In this document: one piece after another, positions 12,663-22,816 of the stretch
How the letters are laid out: each line of letters begins with the position of its first letter
Position numbering within the stretch: the stretch's first letter is position 1
Assembly (NCBI RefSeq): GCF_010093535.1
Contig: NW_022985247.1
Location: 21,180 to 85,179, forward strand
Direction: 5' to 3'
DNA: 64,000 nucleotides
Source of the DNA: Lindgomyces ingoldianus
Lineage: Eukaryota; Ascomycota; Dothideomycetes; Pleosporales; Lindgomycetaceae
The notes under the pieces: model-generated
The model's input: only the letters and a program-made list of their open reading frames with translations
The model's database searches: none
Told to the model about the DNA's origin: nothing
Program-made: the position numbers and the translations under genes

Positions 12663-12868
12663 TGTTATAGTTAACTTAGACATGCCTTAGACTCTCCCTA
12701 GAGAGCGCTTAGCCTAGCCTTAGGCACATAACGTCTTGTCACGTGCCCTAGTACATATATACATATATATCCTCTCCTGAACCCCTGAGTCTCCTCAACA
12801 ATTCGTCTATTAATACTATCCTGTACCCTCTTCTGTGCTTCATGCTTCCTGTATACAGTGCCCTCACA
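12663..12868 (+). repeat. LTR (206 bp) at the island boundary
   Basis: It starts TGTTATAGTTAAC (RIP-altered from TGTCACGGTCAGC, seen in the sister copy at 51367-51571) and ends CCCTCACA. The 63-codon minus-strand frame inside it lies within the LTR and is not a gene. Normal-GC single-copy DNA begins immediately after this LTR, so it marks the left edge of the gene island. Confidence 0.82.
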
Positions 12869-13251
12869 GTAGGCTCTATCTGATAACATCTCACTAAAAA
12901 AGAGTTTGTCAGTGGGACGTGACTTTATGTTCCTAAATATCCTGTCACTGTTCGACGCTAGGTTCTAAAGTGCAATATGTGGAGAAACAAGGGCGGCCTG
13001 AATCTTGGGGAAATGGAATAATAATAGAATGGAAGACTTAAAGGCGTAAAGGATACACTTTACAGAATTGAGAGTGGATTCGACAGCTCACTATCTTCTT
13101 GTGACCTCTCAGTGTAAGGACGGAGCTCTGTACCACTGCGCCAATACAACCAAAAAGGTGCGAATAGTCAACCAACAGTTGATTCTGCGTACAGAATAGT
13201 ATATATACCCGTCGCGCGTAAGGACCATCTCGGCCTTACACTCAGAGGCGC
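12869..13251. other. 3' flank of the aldo/keto reductase gene
   Basis: A non-coding stretch of normal composition between the LTR and the reductase stop codon. No gene was seen. It holds a short stretch resembling tRNA promoter boxes on the minus strand (13076-13151), discussed among the findings. Confidence 0.6.
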
Positions 13252-14456
13252 TCAGTACACGGGAGCAGGAGGCTTAGCCTTGTACACTTCCTCTAAGGCC
13301 TTCATATCCTCATCACTCAGTTTGAAATTCACCATATCCACAGCCTCATCAATCCTAGCAATACTTTGCAAGCCCAAGATCGGATTAACACCCTTTCTCA
13401 AGCTCCAAGAAATCGCCACAACAGCCATGCTCACACCCAATTTCTTCGCCACCTCTTCCAAACGGTTGACGACGACCTTGTCATCCTCGCTACTTAACAG
13501 TGCCGCGAATCGATCAGATTGCGCGCGAATGGAATCAGCTTCGGCCTTCCAAGGACGGGTGAGGATACCGCGAGCAAGAGGCGACCAAGGGATAAGGCCT
13601 ATTCCAGCGTGCTCGCAGTAGGGGTGCATTTCGCGCTCTTCTTCACGAGAAATGAGGTTGTAGTAGTTTTGCATGCTAATGAACTTGTGCCAGCCCTTAT
13701 TCTCAGCGATGTTGTTCAGCATTTGGAACTCCCAGGCTGCCATCTATTACTTGTTAAATGTTTCTCTGCGGCCTAGAGGCAAATGTTGGGTTCTTACTGA
13801 ACTGGCCCCAAGATATCGGACCTTGCCGCTCTCGACGACATCGTTGAGAGCCTTCATGATCTCCTCAGGAGGGACATCACGATCCAAACGATGGATCTGG
13901 TAAACGTCGATGTAGGTGCCCAGTCTAGCAAAACTGGCATCAACTGCGTCGAGAATATGCTTTCGACTCAACCCAACTCGATTAACCATATAGCCATCAT
14001 TGGTCATGGCCATTGGGACATTAATATGCCCGGCTTCCATAACCTTCGCATCAAGGCCAAAATAGCACTTCGTAAGAATCACCAAATTCTCGCGCGGAAT
14101 GTTATACTTCTTAATAGCCTTTCCGATAATCTCCTCAGACCTTCCCATGGAATAGAAGTCGGCGGTGTCCCAGGTGTTGATGCCACGCTTGTACGCATGC
14201 TCCAGCAATGGGAGAGATTTTTCTTCGTCCATAATCCAGGTCTCGAACTTGGGGTCGCCATAGCCCATGGCACCGAGAATGACTTTGGAAACCTTGAGGC
14301 CAGATTTTCCGAGGCTGGATGAGGAGTTGTTAGGATTGGAAGACTGCCAGAGAGCAGACTCATTTACCGGTTGTAGCTCATTTTTGGCTCGGAGCTCTCC
14401 TTCGCCTCAGTGCCAAATACCTCCTTTATATGCTCTTGGATCGATTTTTGGGCCAT
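13252..14456 (-). CDS. Aldo/keto reductase, 3 exons
   Basis: An NADPH-dependent oxidoreductase of the aldo/keto reductase superfamily, closest in style to the fungal versicolorin/aryl-alcohol-type reductases that convert carbonyls to alcohols in the cytosol. Inferred exons: 14456-14368, 14314-13798 and 13743-13252, giving 365 aa. Both introns (53 and 54 nt) have GTAA donors and AG acceptors, and the first has a CCTAACAAC branch site. The catalytic tetrad is visible: Asp79 and Tyr84 in NTWDTADFY, Lys112 in VILTKC and His171 in YQIHRLD. Phosphate-binding and C-terminal barrel motifs follow (IPWSPLARG, then LGVSMAVVAISWSLRKG). Without the two introns the gene reads as two separate ORFs. Translation could instead start at Met26 (MSYNRLGKSG), the usual start of the family; the 25 extra residues are not diagnostic. 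The substrate cannot be deduced. No cluster partners are nearby. Confidence 0.93.
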
Positions 14457-14591
14457 TGTGGTTTCTGAGGGTTGTGGTTTTGAATAGACACGGCGATTTA
14501 AGGCTGTGCGAAGTAGGAGTTAAAAAATCGAAATAAATGTTGAATATTCTAGAGAGGCAACGACTTTATGCTAGATATATCGATATTGATA
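14457..14591. promoter_or_regulatory. Promoter region of the aldo/keto reductase
   Basis: A short non-coding segment upstream of the reductase start, on its minus-strand 5' side. No clear TATA box or known operator was recognised. It ends at the stop of a doubtful ORF. Confidence 0.4.
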
Positions 14592-14942
14592 CTACCTATC
14601 CTCAGTACTTCTCTTCACCTTTATGTCCAAGCCCTCCATACTATGCATCTTAACCTCATTCAAAGGCGATCGGGCCAACCGCACAAATTCCAACGGACCT
14701 TGGTAAAACCAGAAAAGCCATCTATCACCATCCCTATTCAGTTTTATGCTACAATTGGCAGATGACTCACTATCCAAAACCACAGATGAAGCGCTCTTGC
14801 CAATGAAGAGCGGACATATGACGGAGGAGGGAATTCTGTAAACAGCGAGGACAAACTTCTGTCTCTGAACGGTGCGATTCAGTCTCACGGGGATAGCGGC
14901 GTTAATATTGTGTATGGACGAAATCTCGAGCTCACATTCCAT
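14592..14942 (-). CDS. Doubtful small ORF, 116 codons, unknown
   Basis: An ATG at 14942 opens 116 codons without interruption (starts MECELEISSIHN, ends KVKRSTEDR). The predicted protein is mixed hydrophobic and charged, with no signal peptide, membrane segment or motif that I recognise. It lies in normal-GC island DNA between the reductase and the LRR gene and points the same way as both. It may be a real small gene, the last exon of a longer gene, a remnant or chance. A longer start is possible only from a non-ATG codon (GTG at 14954), so it was not used. Confidence 0.25.
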   Translation of the reverse strand: MECELEISSIHNINAAIPVRLNRTVQRQKFVLAVYRIPSSVICPLFIGKSASSVVLDSESSANCSIKLNRDGDRWLFWFYQGPLEFVRLARSPLNEVKMHSMEGLDIKVKRSTEDR

Positions 14943-15596
14943 TTGGTGCGTCACTCGATGGTGCTAGCGGACTGTCTCTGGGTTTCGTCCGAGGAATAGC
15001 GCTAGTCTAATTTGGGACAGACACGTCATTACATAAGCCTGGGCTTCGGGATTAGGACCACGGTCGGTAACTTAATAGTGAACATGGGCCATCAATAGGA
15101 TATTCAGGATCTCGTTTACCATCAATTGCAATTCAAAGCAATTAACAGGAAATTGAGAGAAAGAGAATGCAATATCAAGAAAGACCAGGAAGTAACAACA
15201 GAAAAGTGCAACCCGCAGTCCATTATTGCCTGTGAAGTAGAAACTCGTGCAATTCGAGCACACAGACGAGTTCATTGGGTCGGGTCGCGCTTTGTTTTTG
15301 TGGATACAACGAAGCATAAGGTTTGCTTCCTGAATGTTTGAAGAACAGATGCATAATTAAGTCATTATAATTGATTGTATCCAACCAACAACATGCCAAC
15401 CTAGGGAGAGCTAGCCGTAATCGCCTGCCACCGAATCCTAAGCCCCTAGGCGCTCCCTAACAACGAGAACACAGAGAATCGGTATCTTCATACTAGGCAG
15501 CCAACCTAAGAAAACACGTCCTAACACCGGCGCAATCCAAATCAATCTTCGGACAAAGTCATTCAAAAGATGTTATACAAAGGAAGAATAGAGACT
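14943..15596. other. Intergenic region, no supported gene
   Basis: About 650 bp of slightly AT-rich island DNA downstream of the LRR gene stop. Short frames on both strands (up to 81 codons) lack recognisable features. Part of it is likely the 3' UTR of the LRR gene (minus strand, below 15597). Confidence 0.5.
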
Positions 15597-18500
15597 TTAC
15601 AACTCCTCTATAGGAGATGGGATCTTATCCCTGAGCCATTTCAATACGGCATCTGTCCCCTTTTTTAGAATGGTGTAACTAGGAACCCGAAACTTGTTCC
15701 CTTCCACGTCTAAGCCGGTCAAAGTGCCTGCCAAAAGTCCGATGCGAGGCTCAAGACGAGAGATTTCGTTGTTACTGAGGTTGACAATCTTGAGCCCGTC
15801 CAACGATTCTGCTGAAACCTCAGAAATGACATTATCAGAAGCCATGAGAAGAAGAAGGCCCGGGAAGGCTTCTCGAAGGATCGGAAGAGGACCGGAAATG
15901 TGGTTGTTAGAAACATCAAGATGTTGAAGATATGGTGCCGAGAGGAATTCCATGAGATGGTTGAGTGTCCGAAGTTTGTTTCCCATCAAACGAAGTTCTC
16001 GCAACTTGGGTAGCTGAAGTGTTTCCGTGAGAGGTTTTGTGATACCGTTCTTCGACAAGTCAAGTACCGTGAGAAGATTGATCTGGGACAGGACTGGGGG
16101 AATAGCCACCAAGTAATTCTGTTGAAGGTGTAGTTGGCGAATATCGTTCGATTCGGCGAAGGATGCCATTAATTCCTCGTCAACCACTGTTAAGTTCTTG
16201 AATGATAGGTCAAGGGTACCAGATGGTTTCAACGTCCAATCGCTATCAGAGCCAACTGCTTTTGATAATTCTGCGGTTTTGGTATCAGCACCTGGGGCGT
16301 CAATATCGCTAGGATCTAATCGAGATTGAAGATCACGCTTAATATCTTCAGTATTCATGGTAAGGAACTTCCTATCGCGAATTGGGTTCGCAGTTACTGT
16401 CAAATTCTCCAAGCCATCCATCCAAGCAATCCGCTCATCGAGCTTTATCAAATCATTCGCAGTAAAATCTGCCGTGCGAAGCTTCTGCAATGACAAGAAG
16501 CCTTCTGGAAGTGTTGTCAACTTGTTCTCACCAACAAGGAGGGTTGTGAGGCTCGTCCAAGATGAGATGTCCGGCAGAGCAGACAATCGGTTAGCCGTGA
16601 TATCGAGAGTCTTGAGAGCAGGTAGAAGCACTGTTCCATTTTCGCAGAGAGAAGATATCGAATTGTTCCTGATCTGAAGTGTCTGCAGATGGGGCACAGT
16701 GTCGACATCAAAGAATGAGCCACTGAAGACGTTCTTCGATGCTATGAGCTCGATGATGGGGACTGAGGTAAAGAGCTCTGTTGGCAGCTGCCGCAATTGG
16801 TTGTCGGAAACATTTAGCGACCGTAGATGGGCGAGCTCTCGGATTTCGGAGGGCAATTCGGTGAGCTTGTTGTTTTGTAATTCAAGGACTTCTAGCTGGT
16901 TAAGATTTCGGAGGCTTGCCGGCAATGGGCCCATAATGGCATTATCAGCAAGTTTGAGCTCACGTAAGGAAGTGATTTGTGAAATGATGTCCAAGGCCTC
17001 CATGGGTAACTTATTCCTAGACTACATCATGAATTAGCCTCTCAGATCGCTCTTTACGTACGATTTCATCTTCTTACCAGATTCAACTTGGAGAGCTGAG
17101 AGAGACGCCTCAAGCCAACGGGTAAATGCTGAAGAATATTGCCATGAAGATCGAGGGTTTGAATTCCACCAAATTGAGACCCAACATCGCTATCATCAGC
17201 TACCGTTTCGACATCAATGTCTGGAAATAGTCCCTCTGGGAGTACTGTAAGCTCATTGTCTGCGGCAATGATGCTAGTGAGATCAACAATCTCGCCCCAG
17301 GCAATTTCGTTGTCGTCGCTCGGATCATACTTGTACAGGTCCAGAACATCATCAGGAATCTTGCTTAAGCCCATAGCAGCAAGGTTGAGTCGTCCTTCTA
17401 CACGGGCAGAATCGATCCGTTTTCGGATGAGAGCCTTGGCACCCTTCGGATGCTGATTGAATGGGTCATCTAAACCAAAGTCGAACTGCGATATTTCAGC
17501 AGGATCTGGTTCAATCCCGTATTCGTTCTCCGTCACAGCCGGTACTTCTCTAGGGGGCGTGCTTGTTCCAAACTGCCGGGAGGCATTGGCACGCCGAGCA
17601 GCTTCTTTTGCCTTCGCAATCTGTTCCCGTAAGGCACTAGAAGAACTGGATGATCTCCCTGGCATTTCTGGTGTCTGCTTGGAAGCCCCGGAACGTCGAG
17701 CTGCTTTTGCTTTTGCTATCTGCTCTCGAAGGGCAGCGGATGAATTGGAAACCTTGCGGCTTGACTCCGGGCTCCTATCAACGTAGTTTTCCCTGCCCGG
17801 AGATGGCGTAAGTGGAACAACAGATGCCGGTGGGGATATGGCCTTCCCAAATGCTGCAGTTAGAGACGGGCGTGCCTTCGGTGTCCTCGCGGTCATTGTT
17901 TTGCTGTTCGACAGTGGTCTAGGCTTTGGGGTGGTCTGTACGTTCTGCATCTGAGAAAGGGGTTGTTTCCTAAGATGCGAGGATGGTCGGCCAATCGGGG
18001 GGGTTTTGCTCGGGGTCGAAGCTAGGTTGTGGAGTAAAGCGGCACTGACGCTCCTCTTACCTGGAGCTGTCATAGACCCTCGCGGCGACAGACCACCAGC
18101 CTTCCCTGGTGTTGCTAGTCTCGATTGAGGAGTGCCATCACTCGTCATAGGCCGTCGGTTGTTTCCCAGAGCGGAAGCAGGGCGCGCTGGGGGAGGCATT
18201 GAGTTGTCTGCGGAGAAGAAGCTCGACCTCCTCCTTCCCTTACCCGCTGGAGACGATGGGAGCTGTGATAGGCTTTCGATAGTACGATCTGACAAGGACG
18301 GCCTCGCTTTCCGTGGTGGTTTTACCGGTTCGTTATCGCTCTCGACCGCCTGCTCGGGCTCATTGTCTCGATATCCTGCGCGAGACGATGCTCGGGAGGC
18401 AGATCGGAAACCTTCTAGGTCTCCCAGTTCATCCTGCTGGTAACCCACACTGGAGGCCGATGGAGTAGCTGCAGGCTTGACTCGGGTCTGCCCGGAGGGG

Positions 18501-18910
18501 GCTCGGCCAATGGGTTTCTTGAAGACGGTCGCATCGTTGTTCGAGGTGCGGGCTTGTATGTTGTTCGGGACAGTAGTCGTACGCCTCTTCGCTGACGTCA
18601 GGGATGCTCGCGTCAAGCTCGTATTCGACGCGGTAGTTGAGGGCGTAGTCGTGTGAGCAAGAGACGCTCTCGACGGTTTCTTCTGTAGCATTGCGGGAGC
18701 AAGGGATGTACTCGATGGCTTCTTCTGAAGCGCCGCGGGGGCCGGCGCGGGCTTCGAGAGGGATACAAAAGATGACTTCTTACGCAATTGCTCCGCCGAC
18801 GACGCTGGCCGGAGCTGCGATTGACTTGCAGAGGACCGCAGCACTGGGAGACGAGACGGAGGTCGAGGGATCCCCGACGTTCGGACAGGAAGGCTAGATG
18901 GAGGATCCAT
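15597..18910 (-). CDS. LRRC40-like leucine-rich repeat protein, 2 exons
   Basis: A 1085-aa protein from exons 18910-17078 and 17021-15597, with one 56-nt intron (donor GTAAGAAG, branch GCTAATTC, acceptor ATGTAG). The first 480 residues are disordered and rich in Ser, Pro, Arg and Lys, with a twice-repeated LREQIAKAK motif near residues 393 and 428. From about residue 490 a segment resembling the start of LRRC40 (ARVEGRLNLAAMGLSKIP) leads into roughly 20 leucine-rich repeats of LxxLxLxxNxLxxLP type. The C-terminus (NKFRVPSYTILKKGTDAVLK) matches the conserved LRRC40 ending. Such repeats form a curved protein-binding surface; in fungi the partners are unknown, so a scaffold role is inference. 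The 15-residue-repeat-bearing basic N-terminus is typical of fungal homologues as far as I recall. The start ATG at 18910 is the first in frame. The gene is head-to-head with the coiled-coil gene. Confidence 0.93.
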
Positions 18911-19583
18911 CGTAGATGCCAGTGCCCGTAAATAACACAGACAGCAGATAATGCCAAGGGGGGTGTCTCAGAAGAAATGCGCAGAGAATGCCATGTCCAA
19001 CCAGCGAGGCCTGAGAATAATTTGCGTCGAGGGCCAGCACAGGGAGCACGGGCGTGTCTGGGCGTTCTTCGCCGTTGCCGGGTGCAGCAGATGTTTACAC
19101 GCTAGCGCTGCGGTTTCAAATCCGCGACGCCTCAGCTAGGCTTAGGGGCGGTTCGTGCCTGCTCGGCGGCCGCTCCCAGGCCAACCCCATCACTGTCCCC
19201 AGCCTCCGCGCGCAACCTCTCCATTCACCACGCATCGCAACCCTACCCCAGAGACACTTTCGCGCCACGTCGATATCCTCACAGCAATCCGATCGAGTTT
19301 GTCGCGGAATTGGTCCTATCGTCCTTGCGATCGGCCCGGCGACAGCGCGCATCGACGCGCCCCGCTTCGCAGTTTTCGCTCTCCCGCGTCCTCGACCACT
19401 TGTATACCTGCAACTTCGCGTCTGACCTCCCCAGGGTCCACCAAGCCTCACTAGAATCCGCCGCCCTACGCCGCAATTCGGCCACGGAAGGGAGACAACG
19501 AAACATATTGTTCCCGCGTCGCGACTCGGCTGCGTTTCTGACGTGTCGCTCAAGGCTTGGGCCACCTGCAGCACCGAGGCAAA
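18911..19583. promoter_or_regulatory. Shared divergent promoter region
   Basis: 673 bp of GC-rich DNA separate the divergent LRR and coiled-coil genes. Several overlapping frames of 60-160 codons cross it, which is expected at this base composition; none has an ATG context or protein motif that convinces. Both 5' UTRs must lie here. No TATA box is evident. The plus-strand gene starts in the context GGCAAAATGG. Confidence 0.6.
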
Positions 19584-21137
19584 ATGGATTCCCACGTACC
19601 TTTATCCCAGGCATCCCAAGACTCGCTCATGCCTTCCACGGAACTCTCTCGACCGACCACACCCAAGCTTCGTTCAGCCTCTAGGTCTGGCTCTCCCGTA
19701 CCTTCAAACATGCCGATGGCCCTCTCCCCCGATCCGGCCAAGTTTACCTCTCCCGCACCTCCAACAACTTCATCTATGACGCCGCCACCTTCTTCTCAAG
19801 TGCCAAATACTCGTGCTGCAGTACGCACGCCTACCCCGCCGACACCACAGCTCACATCGCCTCCTCCAACTACTAAGCTCTCCAATCAACCTTCCAACCT
19901 GGCCGACTCAACAGCAGTTCTCTATTCCCCAGATCAAGTCAACAATGCTTCTGCAGACGAGCTGCGGTCTATGGTCAATGAGCTCACTTCTACGTTGCGA
20001 GATACTCGCCTTTCCGCAGCCCATTACAAGTTGCAGTATAGCATGGCAGTGATGGAGAGCCGGGAATCCGCAAGCCGTATGGCGGTTGAGCTTGCCATGG
20101 CACAGCGTGAGATAGACGTCCTGCAGCAAGCCGAGGAGAAGCGTCGCAACACTTTGTCTTCGCCTGCTCAGAGCTTCCAAGAAGTGCCCATCAACCCTGC
20201 AAATGCAATTCTCATGTCAGAGTTGAATCGACGGTGTCAGTTGCTTCAGGACGAGAATGAAGGGCTTCGAGACATGATCGACCAGCAAAAGCGCCTAACT
20301 GAACACAGGGAAGGAGAGCTGGCGAGCCTCATGGAGGAAAACGACCGACTCAAGACTCGGATTCGAAAGAACAGAGACCACATTGCTCCTCTGCTTCCGT
20401 ATTTTGAACAAATGAACGAACAAGGGTCACCTCGTTCTATGCTTGGTACACCTCAGCAAGCTACCCCACGGCATCGCGTGAACCGAGGTCCCCCTCCCTT
20501 GTCTACTGAAAACACTCGCGGACACAACAACTTCGATGCGCTTCTTTTGGCAGACAAGATGCTCAGTCAGGAAACCGCCACTGCCCCTTCAACCCCGACG
20601 AGGTCTCATGTGCCCAAGTCGCGTCTGGGGCACAGCAGAGGCACACATTCAATGTCCTCTCTTCCCCAGACTCCAAACCGTCGAACTGCTCACCTTCACC
20701 ACGATCTTCCATGTACTCCTCCAACTTTCTCCGCTATTAACATTCCTCAATCTGCACCACCTGCACACTACCAGCAGAAGGCAGCTCATATCCGCCGAGA
20801 AAGCAGTAATTCTACCATTACAGCATCAAGCGTAGCTGATGAAGAGGCTTTTACTGATAGAGAAGAGGATGAGGTGCCTGAATCGCAGGCTAGCCAAATG
20901 GCCACAAGCATGCTTCGGAGAGCAGCACCTAAGCAAATGTCGACACCGTCATCCCAAACGTCAGACCGCTTGATACAAAGCAAAATCTTCGGACAGGTGA
21001 AGAAGTCTGCCGCAAGTCGACCTGGTGAATTTGAAAAGAGGAGGTTACAGTCGGGCGACCATCATGGCAGCCCAACTAAACGAGGGCGGCTGGATCAGGC
21101 GGTGGGTTTGGGAATAGGAGGTCTTTTGCGGGATTGA
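19584..21137 (+). CDS. Conserved-looking coiled-coil protein of unknown function
   Basis: An intronless 517-codon gene. The ATG at 19584 (CAAAATGG context) is preferred over the in-frame TTG 27 nt upstream. Residues 1-118 are a Ser/Pro/Thr-rich disordered region with many SP and TP sites (PTTPKLRS, SRSGSPVP), possible targets of proline-directed kinases. Residues 123-188 and 205-262 are heptad-rich coiled coils (DELRSMVNELTSTLRDTRL; LLQDENEGLRDMIDQQKRL). The C-terminal 250 residues are again disordered and end in a basic patch (GSPTKRGRL) followed by a short glycine-rich tail (VGLGIGGLLRD). The layout suggests a cytoskeletal or nuclear structural protein, but I do not recognise a named family. 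The basic patch could be a nuclear localisation signal. Confidence 0.88.
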   Translation: MDSHVPLSQASQDSLMPSTELSRPTTPKLRSASRSGSPVPSNMPMALSPDPAKFTSPAPPTTSSMTPPPSSQVPNTRAAVRTPTPPTPQLTSPPPTTKLSNQPSNLADSTAVLYSPDQVNNASADELRSMVNELTSTLRDTRLSAAHYKLQYSMAVMESRESASRMAVELAMAQREIDVLQQAEEKRRNTLSSPAQSFQEVPINPANAILMSELNRRCQLLQDENEGLRDMIDQQKRLTEHREGELASLMEENDRLKTRIRKNRDHIAPLLPYFEQMNEQGSPRSMLGTPQQATPRHRVNRGPPPLSTENTRGHNNFDALLLADKMLSQETATAPSTPTRSHVPKSRLGHSRGTHSMSSLPQTPNRRTAHLHHDLPCTPPTFSAINIPQSAPPAHYQQKAAHIRRESSNSTITASSVADEEAFTDREEDEVPESQASQMATSMLRRAAPKQMSTPSSQTSDRLIQSKIFGQVKKSAASRPGEFEKRRLQSGDHHGSPTKRGRLDQAVGLGIGGLLRD

Positions 21138-21643
21138 GTGTTAAAAATGTTTCCTTGTAATTAACGACTGACGATCTTGGACGGATTTGGGGTTTCATTT
21201 AACTTCGGTTTTTCAGTGCATGTGCACTACATTTGGTTGGCTTCGTCCCCAAAATTGTAATATTCGCCTTAGTCGCTGGTCGCTGGATGTTGCAGGGATT
21301 GATTAGAGCATGTTGGCAATATCATTACGCATCGTATGAGACGAGAATTATAGGATAGTAAATAAATCCACATAGGCATGGAATCTTGATCCTTTAAGTG
21401 TGATGCCTGAGAAGTCGAGATACTGGGGTGAGGTCAAATTTGGGTTGCGGCTATCATGTGATCTCGGTCAATCCCTTATCCGACCCGCTTAGCGAGGTTG
21501 AAAATCGACACCGCACATTCGCACCCTTATGCAACAATACTAACCTCTAGGTCCACCATCGAAAAGGTTCGTCTGCCACGGCTTGGATTCAACAATCCCC
21601 CTCATTGCTTGAGCTAATTGGGGTTTCCAGGTAAACCGCGACG
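21138..21643. promoter_or_regulatory. 3' flank of the coiled-coil gene and promoter of the eL13 gene
   Basis: 506 bp with no ORF. The distal part should hold the terminator of the upstream gene, and the part near 21480-21640 the eL13 promoter. A possible 5' UTR intron runs from GTTCGTCTG near 21567 to GGTTTCCAG at 21630, with GAGCTAATTG as branch site. Introns just upstream of the start are common in fungal ribosomal-protein genes, but this one is only inferred. Confidence 0.45.
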
Positions 21644-22509
21644 ATGGCGATCAAACACAACCAGCAGATTCAGAAGAATCACTTCCACAAAGACTGGTAT
21701 GGAACCCCTCAGCAAACACTTGCGATTCAGGCCTGACAATTAATAGGCAGCGCCGAGTGCGAGTGCACTTTGACCAGGTAATTCCCCTCTCAATGTCATG
21801 AGAGTAGTGGCGCCTGTTGTCCAGAAGTTAACGACCGCAACAGCCTGGTCGCAAGACTCGTCGTAGGAACGCTCGCGTTGCTAAAGCTGCCAAAGTCGCT
21901 CCTCGTCCTGTCGACAGGCTGCGGCCTGTCGTCCGATGCTCGTCGATTAAGTGTGAGTATACAACAAAAAGTGATGTTAGGCCATTACGCTAACTTCCCA
22001 ACAGACAACCGCCGTGTTCGCCCAGGCCGTGGTTTCACCCTCGCTGAGTTAAAGAGTAAGCCCACCAAACTCACAACTCCACTGCACCCACTGACACAAA
22101 TGAAGCCGCTGGTATCCCCCGCAAGCTCGCGCCCACTATTGGTATCGCCATCGACCCTCGACGTCAGAACCTTTCCGAGGAAAGCCTCAAGGCCAACGTG
22201 GAGCGTCTCCAAGCGTACAAGAAGCGCCTCATCCTCTTCCCTCGCCGCAATGGCAAGGTGACTAAGGGTGACGCTTCCGCTGCAGAGGTCAAGGCTGCCA
22301 AGAAAGGCGAAAACACCGTTGTATCCACAACCTCGGTCCTTCCCATAAAGAATGTCGTCGAGTTCGAGGAGGGCCCGATTGGCAACTACAAGGGTGATGA
22401 GAATGCTTACAGGAAGCTCCGTGACGCGCGCTCTGAGGCTCGTCTTATCGGTGTTCGTGAGAAGAGAGCCAAGGCCAAGGCTGAGGAGGAGCAGACCAAG
22501 AAAAAATAA
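21644..22509 (+). CDS. RPL13: 60S ribosomal protein L13 (eL13), 5 exons
   Basis: A structural protein of the large cytosolic ribosomal subunit. Exons 21644-21696, 21747-21777, 21844-21952, 22005-22055 and 22106-22509 join to 215 aa, the usual length for fungal eL13. The introns are 50, 66, 52 and 50 nt, with GTATGG, GTAATT, GTGAGT and GTAAGC donors and AG acceptors. Family hallmarks are visible: N-terminal [18 protein letters not shown] and [17 protein letters not shown], then [34 protein letters not shown] and [18 protein letters not shown]. The tail is lysine-rich ([17 protein letters not shown]). Short early exons followed by one long last exon are typical of ribosomal-protein genes. At the intron-4 junction the codon becomes ACC (Thr), where other species often have Ala or Glu. 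It is convergent with the HRI1 gene. Confidence 0.97.
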
Positions 22510-22816
22510 ATTACTAATTGTGTTGGTTCGGAGTGCTTAAGATACGTCGAGGTAGGCACTAAAATGATGGTCACGGTTTGGCCACGGGAACTTATGCATG
22601 GACGGCGTCAATGGAATGTATAGGTCTCTGCAAGCAATGACAATGTGTCAATGATATCTAGTTATGCACAATGCAAGCCGCCATTCGCCCCAATGATATG
22701 AAGTTTTCATAACCGGTGTCCCTCGTAGCTTCATATGCTGTGATCACTCTAGAGCTGGTGTTTCCTGGCCTCTAGAATGGTATATCTAGTTCCAATGCCA
22801 TTCCGTACCTACTCCC
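22510..22816. terminator. Convergent 3' region between eL13 and HRI1 genes
   Basis: 307 bp between two stop codons facing each other. It must accommodate both 3' UTRs and polyadenylation sites. AATAAA-like sequence overlaps the eL13 stop (AAAATAAATTACT). Nothing else was seen. Confidence 0.55.

Noticed and set aside
12698..12889. 63-codon minus-strand frame
   Set aside because: Lies within an LTR that recurs at 51367-51571, where the frame is not conserved.
13252..14268. Two separate genes for the aldo/keto reductase halves
   Set aside because: A 54-nt intron with GTAAGA donor and AG acceptor joins them in frame exactly within the conserved YLGASS-MAAW junction of the family.
15072..15317. 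81-codon minus-strand frame with a hydrophobic middle
   Set aside because: No convincing start context, cysteine- and phenylalanine-rich chance composition, and location in the likely 3' UTR of the LRR gene.
19081..19140. Stretch GGTTTCAAATCC resembling a tRNA T-arm
   Set aside because: No acceptor, D or anticodon arm can be built around it.
19054..19595. Several 60-160-codon frames between the LRR and coiled-coil genes
   Set aside because: They overlap each other on both strands in a GC-rich promoter region and show Arg/Pro/Ser-rich composition typical of untranslated GC-rich DNA.
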